Positions 1-14,100 of a stretch of 64,000 nucleotides of DNA are shown here, in pieces (position 1 is the first letter of the stretch; every line of letters starts with the position of its first letter). A program made the position numbers and the translations under genes. Source of the DNA: Nectonema munidae (lineage: Eukaryota; Nematomorpha; Nectonematoida; Nectonematidae); NCBI GenBank assembly GCA_030549495.1, contig JAUIRK010000855.1:630001-694000 (forward strand), given 5' to 3'. Below the pieces are notes generated by a model that saw nothing but the letters and a program-made list of their open reading frames with translations, was not told where the DNA came from and made no database searches.

Positions 1-3000
1 AGTATGTCTTTGCTTATCTTTACCGATTCTATATTTATTTTTTATTTAAATTTTATTTCATCCTTTTTTGATTCTACCTTTTCTCTTTTTTCATATTTAT
101 TTTACCTTTTTTCAAATCTATTCTAAATATAGATGATAATATTGGATCGAAATGATTTTAAATTTAATCAAAAATAGATGAAATAGAACTGCAATTATCT
201 AAATACAATTATACAGTCATCTTACTAACCAATTAACTTATACTTATTTATTAAATATTCCTCAGACTACATAACTAAGCACCACTCTATAATTCTATTT
301 TTTTAAATTTATTCCTTTGTGCCTTCTGCACATTTTTTTATTATTAATTTTAAATCAATATTTTTCACTGTCCAACCCTTTCGATGTTAAATTAATTCAA
401 TTTTCTCTAGATTTTATCTGAATTCCTCTGTCTTGTTTCATATAGGTGAACACTACATTATATATACATATATACCAAGAAAATCAATATTCTAAGCATA
501 ATAATAAATATTGACTTCAAATCCTCTCAATTAAAATGCTTTGACAGACAGGGTGCATTTATGGGCAGGTCGCTAGGCTTATCCGCCCTTGCCCATAGCG
601 AAGAAAGGCAAACAGAATTTTATTTCCTTTTCTAGATGCATCTTATTGATATTACTACGCGTGCTTAATTTAATTGCAGAGCACAACGTGCTCTTTGAAG
701 AAACAGTACGCGCTTTTACAAGATGTAGGACACAGCCAGCCTTTATCCCTCACCCCGGCGTGAATCAGCGAATCCCGACGCGAGCAAAACTCAATTAAAG
801 CCTTTGTTTTACCTTTAACATAGCACAACTCATTAAGGCGTGGAAGTCATGAGTGAAAATTTAAAATGTTCCTCCACACAAACATATATTTAACTAACTC
901 ATGTACGTATACACACACACACATGCTCCCACCTCCCTTATGATAGAATACAAAAAGAGCATTATGGAAAAGGGATGAAGAATTTGAACCATATCGAATA
1001 ACAACTTTACCTATCATTCTACTAACATAAATTTACATGGCGTATATATTTTCATATATTCTGCGTGTATTGGTTCTCCAAATTGAGGTTAAATTAGTCT
1101 GCCACACATATATAATTAAAGATAAAAGCTTTTTCAACTTTTCTCTTAACTGCAAAAATAACACCTTGCTTAAAGCATTTGTAAATTAATTTTTTAACAC
1201 TTTTAGCGTTGTTCATATCATTCACAACTTTTCAAGTAAGGAACTAATTCATATTTTTATATAACTTTCTATATGATATATCTGCTTCTTTCTGCATTTA
1301 TGTTGCTAATTAAATTCCTAGTTCCTCCTTGTTAATTCTTTAACCAAGCAACAGTTTGACTAGTTAATCTACACTTAACTTACTAATCTGTGCACCTTGC
1401 AAAACAAAATCCATATACCTCTCTAATTGCCTATCAATAATCAAATTGATTAAGTTTTATCTTTGAAGAAAAAATTACAAGTAATCGTTATGTTTTAATT
1501 AAGATCTATATAAAGGAGTGCCATATGTTTCGGTTTTTCGTGATTGTCCTAGCTTTACACGATGCTTAATAAGGAAATCATATAGGGGATATAGAAGGAT
1601 TAGATCTTTTAATTCTACTATTTTATAACTTCAAAATGCACCTATAAAATTTAGCTTGAAAAATGAATAATTATCGCTTTTTAGTATATAAGTTCTCATG
1701 AACTTTTTATATTAATTATTTTTGTATGAGGGATTAAAACATTTGTTCACAACTTTTTCCAAGCCCATTTTGTCGCGGTTGTCTGATTTAAAATCTAAAA
1801 GTTTAGATTCCACCATATGTGCAAAGGACCACATTTTATGATAGATGAAAAATAATTTGTAAATTATATACAGCAGATAAATTAGATATTCATGATGGAA
1901 TTAAGATATGAGAACTTTTGAAAGAAGAGTGTTAGGGACTAAATTATACCTGTTTAAGTCGCCAACACTCTTTCTTTCCATTCTTATCCTTGGTAAATAA
2001 AACTCAATACACATATGTCATTTTATAATCTTGACATTTTTTTTAGAACTTGAATACGGTGTTAGTTTCACCCAAATAAATCTTTTGATTCATTTTTCAA
2101 TTTTATATTTTGGAAATCCAAGCATAGAATAATAAGCATAAAAATGTCAAAAAACACAAGAAATCTTATTAAAATTCTAAACACTATACCAAATTTCCAA
2201 ACAACAGCAAGAGATGCAAACAAGGATTCGGAGGGCCATTTAAACAGAAGAACCAAAAGCCTAAAAAACATATCAAAAATATAAAAATATTTATCACTAC
2301 CAAGATCCGCCAATTTATGGATTAGAGCTGAGTTATAAAAAAGAGATTTGTTCCTTAGAAATTCAATATTTTTGTTAAATGTTAATAAGGGGATTATACT
2401 TCTTCTCGTGGAGGTGAAAAATTAATTCTCTAAGAAAAATCTTTTCTATTTCAGAAGAAAAAACGCACTACTGCTTCTTGATGAGCAAATTCATGATCTT
2501 TCATCTAATTCTTTTCTTCCGATTTCAGGTAGATATTTTCGTATTTTAAGTTAAGAGGGTGAAAATGAGAAGATTATATCCCTTCACTAAATTTTATTTC
2601 CTTGAAAGGGGTCTTTTTCTAAGGGTAAGAGAAGCCAACATTTCAACGTCATTTTGACAACTTTAATAATTTTGCACTTTCCGATCAAAGCGTACCAAGA
2701 GTTACTAAAAAAAGAGTTACTGCGTTAATTTTGTGAAATGTGATTTAAAATTTGCAAACTTCCATTTATTAGTTAAGTTAGTACACCTTTAACTAACCTT
2801 TTTAGCAGTTAGCATAAGACATGAGATTGAGTAAAAATGGCCTGAATTTTAAAACACAATTTATATGATGTGTTTAATTGGAAAATCTTAATTTAAAATT
2901 TAATTGAAAAAATAATTAAATAAAGTTAAATTAATTAATTAAAGTTTAATTGCAAACGATGACTTTACTAACTTTATTAGTTGCGTCTACTAATTATGCA

Positions 3001-3868
3001 AAACAGTAGACGAAGAGTAAATAAAATACTATATAGACGGAATACTAGTTAGATCAGTGTTAGAGGATGTGAATCAATAACAAACACATGTGCTGCACTC
3101 ATCAAGATACAGCGAAGACGGCTTCATTTTAAGAATACAAATATAAATTTAGATGTCGTTAAAAGCCAAGGTTTAGGGTTTTCACGATAAATTTCCATTT
3201 GGTTTTTTTAAAGTAAAAAAATTAATTTTGGAAAAAAGTTTTATGCATATTGTCCATTTAACCAATATGTAGGTTTCATAACCTTTGAAGTAAACTTTTT
3301 TAATTTTCAAATTTGATTTCTTGTAACTTGTGCTAGTTTTTGGTCTTTTCTTCCTCTGAAGAATTCAAAGGTTGCTTTGAAAGATAGTGTTGTATAGGGC
3401 GCATCGAAATATAACGCGCTATTACACCTTCAGTATTTGTGCTTTAGGGAGAATAGTGTTGTATACGCGTGCGTATCTTTGCATTTTGTTATGAAAATTA
3501 AGAAGAATACATTGTGGTTACAATAATGTTATTTTTTTAAGTTTATTTGGAGACAAATCAAATTGTCTTTGATTTTGACAAATCAAAAGAGTGACATAAT
3601 TTGTCACTCTTAAAATAGCGAGAGGAACAAATAGTTGAATGTTTTTATTGAAGAACAAAAATAAATTAAAATAAGTGATTAAATGTTTAATAATAATTAA
3701 TTTCCTTAAATTGTGTCACTCTTTTGAATTTTTGTATATTGTGTCACACTTTTTTATTTTCACTACTGTTATATTTGTCACTTTTTTGACAATAATAAGC
3801 GGGCATGGGGAATAGTGTAAATTCTAATATTATATGAAATTACTAATCAAGTTTAAACTTTGAGTAAC

Positions 3869-3989
3869 GAGGGCCGGTCGTTAAGATGGAAAGTCCAGGT
3901 AGATCCTAGACTCAGCATTCCGGGCGGCACCACGATATCCGAAAGGATGGGTGCGAACGTCACAAACAATACTTAACTTAACTTAACTT
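3869..3989 (+). repeat. short retroposon 3' end or SINE with (ACTTA)4 tail
   Basis: A G+C-rich body (GAGGGCCGGTCGTTAAG to GGGTGCGAACGTCACAAAC) ends in four ACTTA units. It is flanked by AGTAAC on both sides (3863-3868 and 3990-3995), a possible target duplication. The body can form a tight hairpin ATATCC-GAAA-GGAT. Body plus simple tail plus short duplication is what a non-LTR-mobilised sequence leaves. The family is not identified. Confidence 0.5.
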
Positions 3990-5117
3990 AGTAACTCAAC
4001 TGAACTCGATTAGATTAATAATAGTAAATTTGACTGAGTTGTTGTAATTTTAATTGCAGTTAAGGTTACTAGTATCTTAACTATTTTTAGCATAAAAGTT
4101 TATTTAGGAATACTTGGGTTTGTGCATGTGTGTAGGTTTCGATATAGTTAACATATTAGTCCTCTTCTTACTCCAAAAGCTATATGGGGACATATAAAAG
4201 CATGATGAAAGTGGTGTCCGCAAATTCGTCAGAAGAGAATGAAGTATAAAGTATGTTACCCAACCCTAACCCTAAACCTAACCCACTTTTGAAAATGGTA
4301 GCGTTATCTCTTAGACACTTGAACTTGCATGTAGTTGCTGTTAAGCGCCAGTCTCCAACGAACTAGCCGTCAAGGGAACTGATGAGTTTTCATTATCCGA
4401 AGTCCGTCTTTTTCAGAGTGCTCGCTTAGTGATCATGATTGAATACAAGGGAACTTATCATTTCAAATATGAGAACATACCTCTCTAAATTTATTTTTCA
4501 CGTAGATATTTTTGTGTAGTAAAAATGCCTTCAAAATTCTTTGTATTTACAAGGTATTAATGAAGAAAAATTGCAAAAAGTGTGTATATAGCAGTTGAGA
4601 AGACACATTCAAAACTAAAATTGAATTACAAAAAGAAAAATAAATGGGAAAATAGATAGAATAGAAATGATAATTGTTTATATCTTGTCGATAGTATATA
4701 TCACACAAAGTATAAAAATTGCTGTTAGCTATTTATATTCATTGCAGACATAAGATTACATAATTTGGTCAGAATAAAAGCTGTTAAATACAATTTACAA
4801 TAAAGGAGATTATAATTACTTGAATGATTTCCTGAGAGAAGATAAACAAATATTCATAAACTACAGTTCTCTAACATTTACTCTCCTTAAATTGCTTTGA
4901 ATATGAAAACACGCTTTTCGGATAAGCATTCTAGATTTTTCCATTTTTTACAATTGTTGATTGTGTTAAGGAGTATGTGGTGGTAGGAAGTTTATCGAGA
5001 ATGTTTGATCCAGCAAATGCCCTTAAAAAAGATTTATTCAGCGAAAGAAATTCCTTGAGTAAGATACGAATTTTGTTTGTTCTAAAAATCGTATTTCATA
5101 TTTCCTCCTGTTGTCTC

Positions 5118-5154
5118 AAGAAGAAGAAGAAGAAGAAGAAGAAGAATAAGAAGA
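5118..5154. repeat. (AAG)n microsatellite
   Basis: About ten AAG units followed by a diverged AATAAG unit. It is similar to the tails of the RTE and some jockey-like LINEs elsewhere in the window, but no LINE body is visible next to it. Confidence 0.8.
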
Positions 5155-7789
5155 GTTGATTTAATTTTTCGGGGAAAACAAATATATATCTACATAGCTA
5201 AATCAGTTCAACTTATAAAATAAAATAAAATGATACATCAAGCAAGTTAGCTGAAAGTTCTTTGATCTCGTAACAAATTTATTGTTTGGAATGTAAGAAA
5301 AGATGAAAAATTTAAGAACTTTACTTTTATAATTTCTGAATATTTCAACTTTAATAAAGCATTGTTCATTTGACAAAAATTTTGTAAAGGTATTTTCAAT
5401 AAAAATGAAAATATGTAAGGAATAAAATTTTAAAAATAAATAAGTCATTATTTTCCCTCATGAGGTTATTTAATAAGAGAAAATTTCTGAAAGTTTTTAA
5501 TTTTTTAAATAATTTTATTGAATTTTTCCTTTGCTTTAATATTCTGAATAATATTCTAGAATATTAAGTTATTTTCAGATATTTTTAACAACAAAATAAT
5601 AAAATAAATCTAAATGACCATATTTTATGCTTTCTCTCAATTACAACATCAAAAAAGTTTACTCTTAAAAACGTTATTCGTCAATTTGCTGATGAATCTT
5701 TCGAAGTTTGGGGCATTGCGATCACATTTTGAAAAAGATGCCTCAAAGTGTCCAATTTAAGATGCCTTGAACTGCTCTTGTATCCAAGTCCTTGATCTAA
5801 ACAAATTTTAACATATCGATACTTCTGATTCCCTGGAAAAGATAGCACAACATGGAGGTTATTTTCGAACTAAAAGAATAAATGAAATGTATGTGTTTTA
5901 AAACGCCCATTCAGGAAAAGTTGAAATCAAGAGACATGTCAGAAAGAGCACTTCACGGGTATCCGTGAGAGCACTTTACCGATTGCTGTCGTGAGCCACC
6001 TGTGAGCATTAGTTGAAGAAAAAATATAGAGATGGACATGGGCTGATTTTACTTTTTGGAAATAAAGGGATTCAAATGAGATTAATTTTTCCAGTTAGAT
6101 TAGAAGAAGAAGAAAGAATTTATTTAAAATAGCAGAATGAATTTTAAAAAAAAGGAATAGGGCAATACTACAATATGCATAATTGGTGTGCGGTGAAAAA
6201 GAATATAAAATGTACTTTGTAAGGCAGATAAATTTAATTTAGTTTTAAGATTGGTATTACCCAATAAGAGAGAAACCTAAGAACTTAAGGAGGCAAAAAT
6301 GTGTTGTTCAAATTGATAACTTTAAAGATAAAAAACAGGAAAAAATATATTACTGGTTCACTAAATTTAATAACATCTTTTGACACGAAAAACAATTAGA
6401 AATAGATCAGCTTTTTTCAAAGTCTGGGTCCAGACTCGTTAGTGGGTCGAGTGAAATATAAATGTGTGGTGACAGAAAAGATGCTGAATAAATGGACGTA
6501 GTGATGAGAGTTTGTCTTATTACACCTAAGTATTATGGGTCGCGATGCAAACTGTGCTTCTTGCTATGGGTCGCAGTAAAAAATGTTTGAAAATAGCTTG
6601 AATAGAAAACTTTATATTTTGGTAATCATTGATGAGGTGTATTCTGATATCTTTTTTGAATCTCGACAAAGGAAAGGTGTAGAATGATGTATTCAAAAAC
6701 TTCCTATACCAGAAATAATAGGACTTATGTATCTTGTAAGAATTCTTTGACTCTTCTTCTTCTTCTTAATGTAAAAAATTAATTTTGTAAGGTTCATGTA
6801 ATCCTCGATCCGAAAACTCAGTTCGATTCACAGAAATGTGAACATCAAACTGAAACATCATCAAAACCGACCTTGGTTTGATTTGCCCTGTGGGATTACG
6901 TTGATCAAATTTCCTTAATTAATATACGCACAATCATTAATTAATTTTTATTTAATTTAAGTTTAAGTTCACTTTATAAAAACTTTACTTGAAGACACCC
7001 ACTTTCTGATGAGATTTTCTATGTCATTATAAATCGTCTAAATCTCATTGTTCTCAGTTGTGATCAATAACTTCCCTCTAAACAACGTATTGATCGATAT
7101 TTATTGATGAACAGATGCCAAAAGGTTCCATTCTCATTTAGAATGCAAAGACAGGAAGAACCATTGTGAACATTTTAAAATTTCAAACTCAAGCGCTGTC
7201 AGCATTTTTTGCAAAAACTCTCACTTCAAGAAAGACTGCCCCACAGTGTGTGTCAGTGCTTGCAAAGTGTCTCGGGGTAAAATTATTTCTTCTTTTCCAC
7301 TTTTGACCCATTTACTTTTTTGAAACTTATTTTTATTTTTGCACATAATGACGTCACTGTTTCAGTACTCAAACTTAAAACAGCCGGATTTTAAGGTTTT
7401 GGACATTACTTCGGATTTAATTGTAACAAAATTCTCCTGCCCATCCTCTTTCGCTCCAAAACCCTGATCAAATAGGCAAAGATTTATAATGATTAATTTT
7501 AAATCACCTCTTCAAATTACACAACATTATTTATAAGTATCAATATTCACACCAGTTTAAACTAATCAAAAAATCGAAAGCTTAAATCTAAATCATGTCT
7601 TCAAAATACCAAACATGTTAAGCATTTTTCAGATACATAATATTATAGCTTGTTTGTGCTCATATGAATTTAAATTTATTGTTACTACTTCCCTCGAAAT
7701 GCTTCCACTATACTTGCTGCTTCCAATATTCTAACATTTTCAAAGTTATGTGTATGTAAATACTTACAATTAAATTATTTTTATCATAG

Positions 7790-8125
7790 GTCATGGCGAT
7801 CCACATATAAAAGAACTGAATCAATACAAAATTAATGTTCAAGATGCTTTGTATATTCCAGAAAGCAAAAATATTTCTGACAATAAAGGAACAAGTAGTG
7901 TGAAGAAGTTTTTTGAATCTTCTGCCCAATTAGACCGTCATCCTTTCTCATATGGCCAGAAAAGTTATGATCATTCCAAGAGATTCAACATACTGGAGAG
8001 GAAAGGCAAAAAGTTACAATACAGAAATCGAGCTGATGACGAAGACGACGAAGGTTTATTCGGAAAGTCATCATATAACACATATGAAGATCCTTACTTC
8101 AATGGAGAGGATAAAAAAATTAAAG
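7790..8125 (+). CDS. ZP gene, first recognisable exon: extracellular stem
   Basis: Open from a pyrimidine-rich acceptor (TTTTTATCATAG) to a donor AAAG|GTATCT. It enters after one codon base and leaves after one base, so it joins the next exon in frame by forming GAT (Asp). It encodes about 111 residues starting HGDPHIKEL. It is polar, with no cysteine, a basic stretch (ERKGKKLQYRNR) and an acidic patch (DDEDDEG). It precedes the ZP domain and is best read as its N-terminal stem. No match to a named domain is recognised, so the exon call rests on phase agreement, the length of open frame and position. Confidence 0.65.
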
Positions 8126-11100
8126 GTATCTTTGCGCTATATTCGTCTGAGGTCGCATTTGCAAATGTGCCAAATGTAGAATGTTAATCCGCGCCCCACC
8201 AAACACATAACTCTAGGGCTCTCAATCTTCTTTAAATATTTTTCCCCGAGATTCAAGCTTATAAATATAAAATTGTATAAACTGGTGTTCAATCGGGTGC
8301 ATGGGTAATGGGTTAATGAGGTTTTAAAGATAATTGCGATGAGATATTTTCAAAATTTTACCTTATTGAAATTTTGCAGAAAAAATAAGTAAAATTTTGT
8401 TTTTAAAAAGCTTTATTCGAAAAGCGAAAAAGTTATAATAAATCTGCTAAAATCTAACTAATTTACTAACTAGCAAAGTTACTACGTATAAAAAACTAAC
8501 TAAATAACAATTACTGCCAATTGCCTTTAGACGAATTGATTATCTGTCAATTATATTTCAATGAATTGTAGTCTTAGGGAAAATACCCCTTTGGTGCTGA
8601 AAGGCCTAAAATGCCCCTCCCCATTAACTAAAAAATTAATAGTACAAAATTGGCTGAACCATATCCTCCAAATTTCATGAGTTTTCCTAAAATCGCTAGT
8701 TGCATCTTTTGATGCCATTTTCATGGTAGTTGAATGACCCTTTGATTTCCAAAACTGTCAAACAATATCAAAAATTAAAATTCCCGAATAAAATTTTAAT
8801 GCTAGTTTTAACTTAGGGTCTATATTATATACTCCCCTGAAAATTTATAACTAATATACACTTTATATATTTAATTTTTTCAATAATTTTGCTTACTTTT
8901 CAGAAAATAGGAATCAAAATTTTGATTGATTAGAAATATATCTAATTAAATATTTCCCCAAATTTTACATAAAATATATTTTTTATACCAAATCAACCAT
9001 GCTGGTTTTATTCCTGGACGCTGATTTAATATTTAAAATCTGAATATATGCGGCAAGTGTTAATAAAATTTGAGGTTTACTCCGAAAACTATCTCCAATA
9101 ATATTCTCTCTAATATTACATTTCTTTTTATACCAAATCAACAATGATAGTTTCATTTCTGAAATTAGTTTTTGCATTTAGACGTTTTAAAGTGTCTGAA
9201 AGTGTAAATCAAATGTGTGGTTTAGGTCCAATGTCTCAGAAATATTTTTGAAATTTAAATAAAATATCTGTATTTATACCGATTTGAAAATGCTGTTTTC
9301 ATTTTTGGACTCAGTTTTCGCGTTTAAATTTGAAAATTTCTGAAAGTTTCAATCAGATTTGCTGTTTACGTCTAAAAACTGTCTGCAAAAAATATTTTCA
9401 AAATTTTAAATAAAATATCTGTTTTTATACAAAATAGGTCATTTTTATTTCATTTCTGTCCTCAATTTTGGCTAATACGATTAAAAATATCGGGAAGTAT
9501 CAATTGAATGAAAATCTGTTTTAGTAAAAATCAGAAATTTTTCCAAAAGTATTATATATTGGCTATATAGTAAAAATACAAAAATTTTGATATAATTTGG
9601 CTTTTAATGTTCCTCAATAAACCGGGATAAACCGATATCCGCGGTAAACGAGGGATTGCATTAAAAATAGTTATAAAAGCTTATTAATATCTGAGATAAA
9701 GAGGGGCAGGCACTTTACGCCCCCAGCACTTGAGTGGACAAATTTAGCCCAGCACTAAAAGGGTTAACTTTTTAACAGGTCACGATATGGTTTAGTTGTT
9801 GGCATGTAAATTATATTTTTAGTTCTTCAAAAGTGAATATAAAACAAATAACAAATTATTATTATGAGAAACAGAATTTTTAAAGCTAAAAATTATTATT
9901 TTTAGTATTATGCAAAGAAATCAAATCCTCTAAAATAATAAAAAAAATTAAATATGAATATAGGCAAGGTAGAACTAATTTATTACCTATCTAAGTACAG
10001 TCAACTAAATATTTAACTAAGCAAGTATTTTTAAATTAAACTTTTTAAATCTTCGAACATAAATGGGCGGTTGACTGCATCCTTTACATTTCTGCATTCA
10101 TACTTTCAAAATAATTTTTTTTTTATTCTTTTTTAAAAAATAAATAATTTTTTTTTTCAAAAATTTTGTTCAAAATTTATCTTTTTTTCTTTTATTCAGA
10201 ATTAAGGATGCAAATTTTACTTTTTTTCAGTTGTTGGTATCGCGTTCAAAATAAGAATATCCTTCCATCTGCACAAGTGGCAGGAATAGTAATGATTATA
10301 GTAGACGAACGTAGACCGACTTGATTAAGACTCCATTCTCACACCACTTTGCAATCCGCTGAAAAATATCTAAATACAAAGACATCTTATTTTGAGACAT
10401 ATGACATACATATCATTTTCACTTTAAGTTAGTCCTTTTTCAATTTAAAATTGATTTCAAACACTTATAACATCTAATAACAGCACAAAAAAAGCTTATT
10501 TATTTATGAAAACAGTAAATTATTATAGTTTTCTCATTTTTTGCTTTTTAGCAATTTTAAAATTTTTTTTAATCACCCTATTAAATATACTATTTGAATT
10601 CATTTCTACACTTTTAATTTTAAGACAGTTTTATGAATTGGGCTTTATAAGTTTTCACTTAAACCTATTTTGTAATCTAAAGTGTTAATAATAATTGTTT
10701 CAAGTATTTAATTGCGAACTATGTAAGAAACTAATCCTAAATTAAATCCAAACAACTTTACAAAAATAATTTATCAATTTTTTCATTTAGTTACTTAAGT
10801 TTGCAAAGTTAATTTAAAAGTGAAAAATATTCAATTTAAATAAACTACTTAAAAAGGACGAATTTAAAGTGGAGAAACAAACTCAAAGTAAAGAAGGACG
10901 AACTTAAAGTAAAAATAGTAATTTGATCTGGAAGCAGACATGCGAAAGTAAATGCGAGTAACCGAGAAAATTTTGTTTACTTACAGCTTCAAATGGATAT
11001 GGGCTTCACACAGATAAAGATATAAAAGAGCCTGCCTTAACCCATTTAAGGCCAAGCAAAGCAGACGATATCTAAAAAAACGCAGACGATTTATATTCAT

Positions 11101-14100
11101 AGTCATTGAAAAAAACAGACGAAGATGAAATTACTTATGTTCCAAAATAGGAACATTGGCCGTAAATGGGTTAAGATCATAAGCAAATCCTTTTATTGCT
11201 TAAACTTTACCTCGTAGCTACAGTTTCTATTGTAACGTAACTTATCTCGGCTTTCAACCCAACCCAACCCAACCCAACACCCGACACTTTTTGCTTACTT
11301 TTAACAAGAAAAAAGCTCCTTGCCCTATTTCGATATAAACAAAGGCCAAGATATTTGTGTAAATTTGTTTGTTTTGAAGGAGACACTCGATCATCATTTT
11401 TAGTCAATGTATATTAAATGGTCATGACCAAATTCCCTTGCTTAGTGCTATTTTGTATAGTGTTTTTGTATATAAGATATAATTCTCCCCACATTTGCTA
11501 TACAAAACATAACCTATGAAAAAGTAAATTTCACAATATGAGTGTGTTTGCACATTTTAGATATTGAGGTCTACTGCGATTTTGGCAAAAAGGATATGAT
11601 GGTTAGTTTGGAATTTGCTCAGCCTTTTTCAGGAACCGTCTACACAAAAGGCTACTACCATGGCAACCATTGCAAGCAGTTTGGAACTGGCTCCGACTAC
11701 ATGAAGTTCACTTTCGCACTGGATGGGTGTGGGACTGTTCGCAAAAACTACGTAAACACTCTCTTTTTCATGGTTGGTGGCATCGTGAACTTCCACTCAG
11801 GCCAAGCATAACCCCATCCATCCCACTCTCTTTCATCCAGGAAGCAGGAATTTGTTGAGTGAGATTTTGCCGAATCCACATTTGCTTGGATAATTATGAA
11901 ATAAATAAAACTTACCAATCTCATAAAAATTCTTCAGAGAATTATTTAGTGGGATATTTAGTTATTAATGATTTAAGGGTCAGTGTAACACTAGTGTACC
12001 AAGAAATCATATTTGGAAGTCAAAGTGGTTGCTGTAAGGATGCACAACTATCCTTCATAATTAAAATACGATCCTTTTACTACTTTGTTGCAGTAAAATG
12101 AGTTTTAATAAAGTAAAATGTGCGTAATTGTGCATTATTTGGACATCATATTGATTTTCTTTGAATAATGCTTGATGAGGAGTTTAGTTTTGAAAATTAA
12201 GTATGAGAGAGAGCGAGTTTAAACTTAGTAAAGATCTTCTTAGTACCGATCAAGAAGTTTTTGAATTCCAACAAATAAAACTTTTTTGGGGGTAATCTTT
12301 GAGGGATGTTGTCATCATCATAGTAAAGTGATTAGAAGACCATTGAGTTTAAACTAAAATGTATTTTTAGTCTCTTTTAAAACTTGTATTTGAAAATAGA
12401 AAATTGAAAGTAACACAGCGTCAATTTTATTATAATAAAAAATGCCACTTTCAAAGTTCTAATTACAATTGCATCATCGATTTAAGTATCAAGATTGATC
12501 AGTGAGAATAATGAATATCTAAGCAACTTGTTTCATCTCGTTCTTCTTACACATTTCTTATATTAGTCGAGCAGGCAAAAATATTTAGTAGCACAGAAAA
12601 ATATCTTTTGCAATTACAATATTATCTTACTTTGAACATTTATAGCAGGAAGTGTTGTCAAAGTGGCGATAAAAAAACTAAAAATAAATTATAATTGATG
12701 AGAAATAAAATGAAACTTAATTTCAAGTTGAGATTGTTGTTTTCAATTTAAAAAGAAAATTAATAAAAAATGAGTTTTCTGAAAAATATATTACAAAATC
12801 AAAATGGAATAAATGTTATTAATTTAGGTGAAATATAGAAAAATGACAAATATAATTTGTCGATCAATTTATGCATTTGTGAATGCAAAATAGTAAAATC
12901 TAAAAAACGGGTTTCACAAAATTTGAAAGACACAGAGAATTATTTGTCTTTGATAATGTGAAACCTTATTTTACATCCTTTTTTTGCAAATTCCTTTTTC
13001 TTTCTTTTAAATAGAGATGACATGCATCAAGTGTGATATCATTTTCTAAATAATTTTTTAAATGCCAATAACTCTCTTGACAGCGAAGTGCCTGTTTTTA
13101 ATGTCAAACCAGCTGTCAACTTTTTTTCCTTTTTCATTAATTTTTCAACAATTTTTCATTAATATCAATTTCATTACGTAATATTTTACTGCTCTTTCCT
13201 TCAAAATGGCGATTTACTTTCCATTATATAAAATGGTTCATTTGAAGATCCATTTTTATGCTCTTTTAAATTTAAATATTTTTGATTAATTTATTTTTTT
13301 ATTTAAATTATATTCATAGAAGCGTATAATTCAGAGATGACCCAAATGACTGAATAAAGGATTTTCTAATTAACCCCAATTGAGAACTTCTCTGTTTAAG
13401 AGATGTAGGATTAACTTGACACTTGAGGACAGTTATTGACAGCTGTTGACAGTAATCAAATTAATTTGACCTCTCGTGATGGTTGTTGACATCTCTACTT
13501 TAAATCTCCACTCCCACAAAATATAACATTTTATCAAAAAATAGCTATTAACACAAATCGTTTGAAAACACTTTTTGTTGAATTAGTTTTTGTAAAAACG
13601 GAAGTTTGAAAGAAAAAATTTACGCTCTAAAACCGTAATTGATATTTTAAAAAATTTCTCTGGAAATTAAGAATGAATTTTTTGGACATAATTCTGTTCA
13701 TCAACTCAATATTTGAAATTATTGTGAAATAAGCGAAAAGACTTTCAATCATTTTAAAAGTGAAAGAATGACAGCCCTTTGAAAAGCTCAATACTTTTTT
13801 AAGTTCATAAAGTTAACAGTTCAATGAACTTAAAAAGCAAAAAACTCATGACAATTGTGGACGCAAAATAATATTTTTAAAGATTGGTCAAAATACCCTT
13901 GAAAGCGTTTTAGGGTTAGAGGCGTGGAATGCTTCTGTTTGTGTAGCTAGCATGGTTCCCCGAAAAATGTTGATGGATGCGATAATGTCCAAAGAGAAAA
14001 TGTTAGCGGTCATAACGTTGACATCCGTCTGTGGACATAATATCGATCCCAATAATTTTACTGAATCATAGGGCATTTTTATGAATCGACTTACTGTATG

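Larger units (their letters stand above)
1..7789. other. AT-rich DNA, no gene recognised
   Basis: Contains short chance frames, an (AAG)n tract at 5118-5154, scattered TAACTAAC-like clusters (for example near 890, 2780 and 2940) and the short retroposon at 3869-3989. A G+C-richer island at about 545-800 contains a short inverted repeat (ATGGGCA/TGCCCAT) and a 69-codon frame with no recognisable product. The upstream exons of the ZP gene should be here or beyond the window edge; I could not pick them out. Confidence 0.5.

Noticed and set aside
1525-1566. ATG frame MFRFFVIVLALHDA after a TATATAAA box, resembling a signal peptide
   Set aside because: It stops after 14 codons and has no usable donor in the needed phase.
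6095-6770. Region between GAA-rich (6107) and TTC-rich (6755) tracts as a possible LINE pair or inverted element
   Set aside because: No reverse transcriptase motif or arm similarity beyond the simple repeats.
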